Source of the DNA: Muricauda sp. MAR_2010_75
GTDB taxonomy: Bacteria > Bacteroidota > Bacteroidia > Flavobacteriales > Flavobacteriaceae
Reading direction: 5' to 3'
Assembly (NCBI RefSeq): GCF_000745185.1
Contig: NZ_JQNJ01000001.1
Coordinates: 3,764,501 to 3,828,500, forward strand
DNA: 64,000 bases
Position 1 is the first letter of the stretch. Each line of letters starts with the position of its first letter. Both the position numbers and the translations under genes were made by a program. The notes beneath the pieces are model-generated. The model did not search any database, was not told where the DNA came from, and saw only the letters and a list, made by a program, of their open reading frames with translations. This document shows positions 59,925 to 64,000 of this stretch, piece by piece.

Positions 59925-61679
59925 TTAATTGCAACTGGCATCGGATTCCACGGCATTGCTTTCCACCTCAACGGCATTTTCAAATTCAGCGGTCCCGCGA
60001 AGCGTCATGACAATGAAGGTGTCCCCCACCTCCGTGATGGTACCGGTTACCCCTCCAAAAAAAGCTTGCGTAGCCAACTCTTGACCAGAAATAATGGCTC
60101 CATCGGGGTCTGTCCCCGTCAGCTTTACTTCCTGTACATAGGGTATGATGATATTTTCATAGGTCTGAATGGCATCGTAGACCTTGGTCTGTTTTCCAGA
60201 GGGCACGTTTACCGTTCGGCTGCTTGTAAATTCTTGTTGCTCCGTGGTACTGGTGCCTTCAGCAATGGTATTTTGTTCGCTAATGGACTTGGAATAGTTA
60301 AAAGACTGCTCGGCACGACCCGTTACCGAACCTCCATTGCCGAAGAACGATACTTCGGCAGTTGCTTCCACGGCCAAGCTGGTCTCCCCGCCAAAGGAGC
60401 TGACCACTTCCACGGTTTCCTCCCAAGAATTGCTGAAGGTAAGTTGTTCTGTCACACTCAACTCAAAAGTTTGCGACTGGGTTTCCGATGTGCAATTGGT
60501 GAGGGTCGTGTTTACTTCAAAACCATTTTTGACAGATGGAAGTATAGGCTCTCCATACCAAGTAGCGATATCCTCCAAGTCATACTGAATCTGGGTGGAC
60601 ACAATCCTAAAGTTTTGTCCTTCAAAACCAGAAGCACTGGCGAAAGTGGTCACGTAAGTGTCATACGTTACAAAACCAATATCATAGACTTCCAGCCGTT
60701 GATAAAATTCATGGGCATGTCCTGTGGTATAGTTCAACAATTTGTACTGGTTACCCTCTTTTGTGATTCTAAATTTAAATTCAGTTCCCAAAGATGCGAC
60801 ATTGCTGGTTCGGGTTACATCGGAAATCAATAGTTCCGCATCCCCGGCTCCAGGAAGCTCGCCCAAGGGTACTGATCGAATATATGTATTGCTCTCTTTA
60901 GAAACGATTGAGTATACATTTTCCTCCCCTTCATGGCGCTGAAAATAGAACTGTTGCGAATTATCGGCATCCAAAAATTGGGCATTTTGCTTTAAAGTGG
61001 GAGTGTCCTCATGGTACTTTGCATAGATTCCAGGTATTACTAGCGCTTCGGTTGGATCACTGAATGCCAAACCATCTTGGGTGTCCAATGCATCCGTTGT
61101 AAGGCTTCCATCATCATTGACGAATTGGAAAAAATAGGGAATGTCCGGATTCAAGGAAACCACATCATTAAGATCTTCTACCGTATTAGCTGCCAAGGCA
61201 ACATTGTTCCCATTTTCCTTAAAAAGTACTTTTTCCTTGGTTTCTGAATACAGTTCATTATCAGAACCATCCAAAAGGTCAAACTTCAAATCAATTCCGG
61301 CCCTTAGTTCGGATTCCATCTCACTGGAAATATCCTCAATGGCAAATTTCAGTTGGGCCGTGTTGTACAATCCGTCAACCGAAAGCACCTGTTCTTCAAA
61401 AAAGTTAGTATTCGTAGGAGTCACTCGAACTTTTTCAACGGGCTGTCCCTTTTTAAAATGCTCACGGGCATCGATATTGATGCCAATCTCGCCTTCAAAA
61501 GCTGTTAGGTCATCTTCACTGATACCGCCATCGGTCTCATCAAAATCTCCGGATGGATCGGGATTGGAAATGGGAGGCGTTGTTTCATCTCCCGGTTCTT
61601 CTTTACTACACCCGCCTGTAACGAGTAACAAGACCACCATTAAAGCCATAATGGTCCTATAGGTTCTTATTGTTTTCAT
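59925..61679 (-). CDS. lipoprotein with aerolysin-like pore-forming region
   Basis: 584 residues. Lipoprotein-type signal (MKTIRTYRTIMALMVVLLLV, Cys24), acidic Asp/Glu/Pro linker (25-60), beta domain (60-215), a trefoil-like region (220-365, QQFYFQRHEGEENVYSIVSK), and a Ser/Thr-rich region at 385-525. That region has alternating polar/hydrophobic strands (TFELSVTEQLTFSNSWEETV, SLAVEATAEVSFFGNGGSV) and the closing SGKQTKVYDAIQTYENIIIP, the layout of aerolysin/ETX-MTX2 pore-forming domains. It probably acts at the cell surface; whether it forms pores is untested. Confidence 0.6.
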   Translation of the reverse strand: MKTIRTYRTIMALMVVLLLVTGGCSKEEPGDETTPPISNPDPSGDFDETDGGISEDDLTAFEGEIGINIDAREHFKKGQPVEKVRVTPTNTNFFEEQVLSVDGLYNTAQLKFAIEDISSEMESELRAGIDLKFDLLDGSDNELYSETKEKVLFKENGNNVALAANTVEDLNDVVSLNPDIPYFFQFVNDDGSLTTDALDTQDGLAFSDPTEALVIPGIYAKYHEDTPTLKQNAQFLDADNSQQFYFQRHEGEENVYSIVSKESNTYIRSVPLGELPGAGDAELLISDVTRTSNVASLGTEFKFRITKEGNQYKLLNYTTGHAHEFYQRLEVYDIGFVTYDTYVTTFASASGFEGQNFRIVSTQIQYDLEDIATWYGEPILPSVKNGFEVNTTLTNCTSETQSQTFELSVTEQLTFSNSWEETVEVVSSFGGETSLAVEATAEVSFFGNGGSVTGRAEQSFNYSKSISEQNTIAEGTSTTEQQEFTSSRTVNVPSGKQTKVYDAIQTYENIIIPYVQEVKLTGTDPDGAIISGQELATQAFFGGVTGTITEVGDTFIVMTLRGTAEFENAVEVESNAVESDASCN

Positions 61680-61743
61680 ACTTCAAAGGTTTTTGGATTC
61701 AACGTCTCAAAACTAGAAGCAGAACGCGCCCAAACCTAATTTT

Positions 61744-61896
61744 GTCCATGGACAAAGTATGGACAGGAACCTTGGACAAACGCAACGTCGACTATGGACA
61801 AATCGTCTAAATCATTCATTAGAAACATTTTATTAATTAGATAATCAACACTTTACACAAAGCATAGAATGTAATACTTCCTAAAAAGCATGGACA
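61744..61896. promoter_or_regulatory. cluster of five TGGACA motifs in a divergent intergenic region
   Basis: TGGACA occurs at 61749, 61760, 61773, 61795 and 61891, and its complement at 61744 forms TGTCCATGGACA with the first. Spacings of the first four are 11, 13 and 22 bases, close to one or two helical turns. The cluster lies between the aerolysin-like gene and the TPR/HTH gene. The whole 305-base gap holds no other feature. Confidence 0.55.
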
Positions 61897-61984
61897 AAGT
61901 CAGGATTTTGATTGTGTGAAGCCATCATCTACTATGGTGAATGCATAGAATATTCAGTACCTTGAAAACAAACAACAACTTCAG

Positions 61985-63859
61985 ATGAAACATCCGAAAA
62001 TCCTTTTTATCGCTCTCTTGGTTTTTCCAATTCTAGGCTTGTGCCAAAATAAAATTGACAGTCTTTCTACCCTATACAACCAATCAAAAGCCATTGACAA
62101 AAAAGTTGATGTATTGAAACAAATCTTCAATATTCAATTATATGTGGAGCCTGTAAAAGCAAAACAAGTGATTAGCGAGCTCCTGGAAATTTCAAGAAAA
62201 GAAAACTATACAAAGGGAGTTGCCACTGCAAATTATGGATTGGGCAGTTACCATTTTATCACCCAAGCGTATGACAGTGCCACTTACTATTATAGAAAAG
62301 CCCTGGCGATAAGCAAGGAAAACGATTTGCCCGATAACTTAGTGGGTGCCTTATCTGGTTTAGCTTCGGTAAAGGCCAGTGTTGGGGACTATTATGGGGC
62401 CATAAAGCTCAATGATTCCCTTTTGCCCCTATTTAGAGCAAATGGTGACTATCTTAACTATGGCGTCGCACTTGGAAATACGGCGCTTTATTACAACAAT
62501 ATGGGACAATATGACCGAGCCATGGAAGGCTATATCGCAGCATTGGCCGTTTTGGACACCATAGCTGAAGAACCCTTCCGAAGAGCGGATATTTTAAGAG
62601 GTGTCGGACGTATAAATTATGATCAGGAAAATTATGAGACCGCATTGGATTACTTCGATCAAGCGCTTTCCGTATACCGCCAAACCGAAGACAATTTGTA
62701 TCAATCCTACACGCTCAACAACATGGGCAATACCTATTCGTCCATGGGTGAAACCGAAGCCGCAATCGAGCACTATCAAAAAAGCTTGGTCATCAGCAAA
62801 GCGTTTAACTATGAAGACAACACAGCGAATGTACTGGCCAATTTAGGCTCTACATATAGGGACATGGGCAAGTACGACCTCGCATTGGAACATCTTTTGA
62901 AGGCATTGGAAATAAGCAAAACTGGAAACTCAATGGACAATGTGGCAAGTCAACTGGGGGAAATCGGAAAAACCTATGTGGATAGAAACGAAATCTCTAA
63001 AGGAATTTCATATTTGAATGAATCCATTGTGCTGGCTGATTCCGTCAATGCCAAAAACTATGAACTCTGGGCCTTGGCGTACAGAGCTGAAGCCCATAAA
63101 AAAAATAACGATTATAAATTGGCTTTTGAAGACCAAAAAAGATACCAGGCATTGAATGACAGTCTTTTTAATGCTGATAAAACAAAACAGATTGAACAGC
63201 TGAGAACCCTTTATGAAACAGAGCAAAAGGAAGCCGAGATTGCCTTACAAGAAGAGGAAATCAATACCCTGAACGCACAGGCCAAGGTAGACCAACTCAC
63301 CAAAGGACTCTATGCCGGAGGTATGGCCTCTGCCCTAGCCCTTTCAGGGTTATTGGTCTTCGGCTTTCGCCAACGGATGAAGAAAAACCGCATGGCCCGC
63401 GAAAAACAGGAGGAAATCTACAAGCAGGAAATTGAACACAAAAAGAAGGAACTGGCCAGCCAAACCCTACATTTGGTACAAAAGAACACCTTTATCCAAG
63501 AGTTGATGGAAAACCTGGAGAGCATTAAAAACTCCCCGGAAAAATTCAAGATGGAATTTCGGCGGATTGTGATGCTGCTCAAAAAGGAAAATGCCTCCGA
63601 CAAGGATTGGGAGGTCTTTAAAACCTATTTTGCCGAGGTGCACAACGACTTTGATCAAAAACTCAAGACGCTCTACTCCGATATTTCAGAGAAGGAAATC
63701 CGCTTGGCCGCCTTTCTTCGCATGAACCTTACCACCAAGGAAATTGCAGCTACGCTGAACGTACTTCCAGACAGTATTCTAAAATCCAAATACCGGTTAA
63801 AAAAGAAATTAGGATTGGACAAAGAGACCGATTTGACTACTTTCTTAAATACGTTGTAG
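61985..63859 (+). CDS. TPR signalling protein with C-terminal LuxR-like HTH
   Basis: 624 residues. Signal peptide (MKHPKILFIALLVFPILGLC), about ten TPR units through residue 400 (for example YNNMGQYDRAMEGYIAAL, ENYETALDYFDQALSVYRQT), a coiled stretch, one membrane helix (AGGMASALALSGLLVFGF), another coiled coil and a cytoplasmic helix-turn-helix (ISEKEIRLAAFLRMNLTTKE, then AATLNVLPDSILKSKYRLKK). Periplasmic sensing with direct DNA binding is the usual reading. Divergent from the aerolysin-like gene, a natural regulator candidate for it. Confidence 0.88.
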   Translation: MKHPKILFIALLVFPILGLCQNKIDSLSTLYNQSKAIDKKVDVLKQIFNIQLYVEPVKAKQVISELLEISRKENYTKGVATANYGLGSYHFITQAYDSATYYYRKALAISKENDLPDNLVGALSGLASVKASVGDYYGAIKLNDSLLPLFRANGDYLNYGVALGNTALYYNNMGQYDRAMEGYIAALAVLDTIAEEPFRRADILRGVGRINYDQENYETALDYFDQALSVYRQTEDNLYQSYTLNNMGNTYSSMGETEAAIEHYQKSLVISKAFNYEDNTANVLANLGSTYRDMGKYDLALEHLLKALEISKTGNSMDNVASQLGEIGKTYVDRNEISKGISYLNESIVLADSVNAKNYELWALAYRAEAHKKNNDYKLAFEDQKRYQALNDSLFNADKTKQIEQLRTLYETEQKEAEIALQEEEINTLNAQAKVDQLTKGLYAGGMASALALSGLLVFGFRQRMKKNRMAREKQEEIYKQEIEHKKKELASQTLHLVQKNTFIQELMENLESIKNSPEKFKMEFRRIVMLLKKENASDKDWEVFKTYFAEVHNDFDQKLKTLYSDISEKEIRLAAFLRMNLTTKEIAATLNVLPDSILKSKYRLKKKLGLDKETDLTTFLNTL

Positions 63860-63938
63860 ATCAATAATTTTATTTGCAGACTGCCTTAAGTCAAATATTT
63901 AGACTTATTTTAAAGGTCTAAATCAAAAATCAACCCTA

Positions 63939-64000
63939 ATGAAAAAATCAATCCTGGCATTTGCTTTCGTTTTCTTTATAGTTAATGCATTTTCACAAGA
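63939..64000 (+). CDS. start of an exported protein, cut by the window edge
   Basis: ATG at 63939 opens a signal peptide, MKKSILAFAFVFFIVNAFSQ, and the frame runs off the right edge after 20 complete codons. The mature protein is not visible. It follows the TPR/HTH gene by 79 bases on the same strand, so it may be part of the same unit or a target of it. Confidence 0.75.
   Translation, partial: MKKSILAFAFVFFIVNAFSQ

Noticed and set aside
59886..60833. A 315-codon plus-strand frame opposite the aerolysin-like gene
   Set aside because: It lies antisense within a gene with a lipoprotein signal and coherent domains; its product has frequent Arg/Gly/Pro clusters typical of a shadow frame.

Overview
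The window reads as chromosomal DNA of a marine member of the Flavobacteriaceae, of the Muricauda/Allomuricauda/Flagellimonas type. This rests on gene content: a TonB receptor paired with a DUF4249 lipoprotein, a DUF6090 protein, a fused alpha/beta 2-oxoacid dehydrogenase E1, a DUF5916 outer-membrane protein, a MutS2-like protein without a Smr domain, weak ribosome binding sites and AT-rich gaps. The genus is an inference. No rRNA or tRNA gene was seen.

1-7.4 kb: a tightly packed minus-strand cassette that looks like a small tail-less prophage or phage-derived element. It holds a 662-residue rolling-circle-type replication protein, a PP-loop ATPase of the PAPS-reductase family, several tiny membrane proteins, a 273-residue capsid-protein candidate and a membrane-anchored protein with an annexin-like repeat. 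Two hairpin terminators divide it. It runs off the left edge of the window.

7.4-11.5 kb: accessory DNA. A 740-base noncoding stretch contains many short hairpins and one 93-base nested inverted repeat. Next come an HTTM-domain gene that has lost its 5' end, an intact IS3-family element inserted with a TTT duplication into an older inverted-repeat remnant, a PIN-like gene that has lost its 3' end, its XRE partner gene with an operator cluster, a frameshifted small gene and a secreted Cys-rich protein.

11.8-27.6 kb: core-type genes. These are a TonB receptor with DUF4249, an FKBP isomerase, a YkgJ protein, an ArsR/SRPBCC/DoxX/YdeI operon behind a long operator palindrome, an M28 peptidase, an AraC regulator beside a stress-type cluster (DUF1348, YHS, AhpD-like, isochorismatase), an adenylate cyclase with TPRs and a RadC-like protein. 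Two promoters in the AraC neighbourhood share the same spaced 61-bp motif.

27.6-31.6 kb: the most interesting island. A ubiquitin-like protein (multiubiquitin family), a DUF6791-ThiF protein that looks like an E2-E1 fusion with one cysteine in the whole chain, and a DUF6527 zinc-binding protein form one operon, preceded by a small basic protein. Divergently transcribed are a sigma-factor-like protein, a small helical protein and an ImmA/IrrE metallopeptidase. A symmetrical 64-bp nested dyad lies between the two arms.

31.7-64 kb: mostly ordinary flavobacterial genes. They include a BNR-repeat protein, a PQQ-type sugar dehydrogenase, LytTR and response-regulator signalling, an EamA transporter, OmpA, the branched-chain dehydrogenase E1, a 2OG oxygenase with SUI1, a DUF1835/nucleoside phosphorylase pair, uracil-DNA glycosylase, MutS2, a Gfo/Idh/MocA oxidoreductase and a metal permease. 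Near the right end a lipoprotein with an aerolysin-like pore-forming region sits divergent from a TPR/HTH regulator, with five TGGACA motifs in the gap. Family names come from motif recognition by eye, not from database searches.
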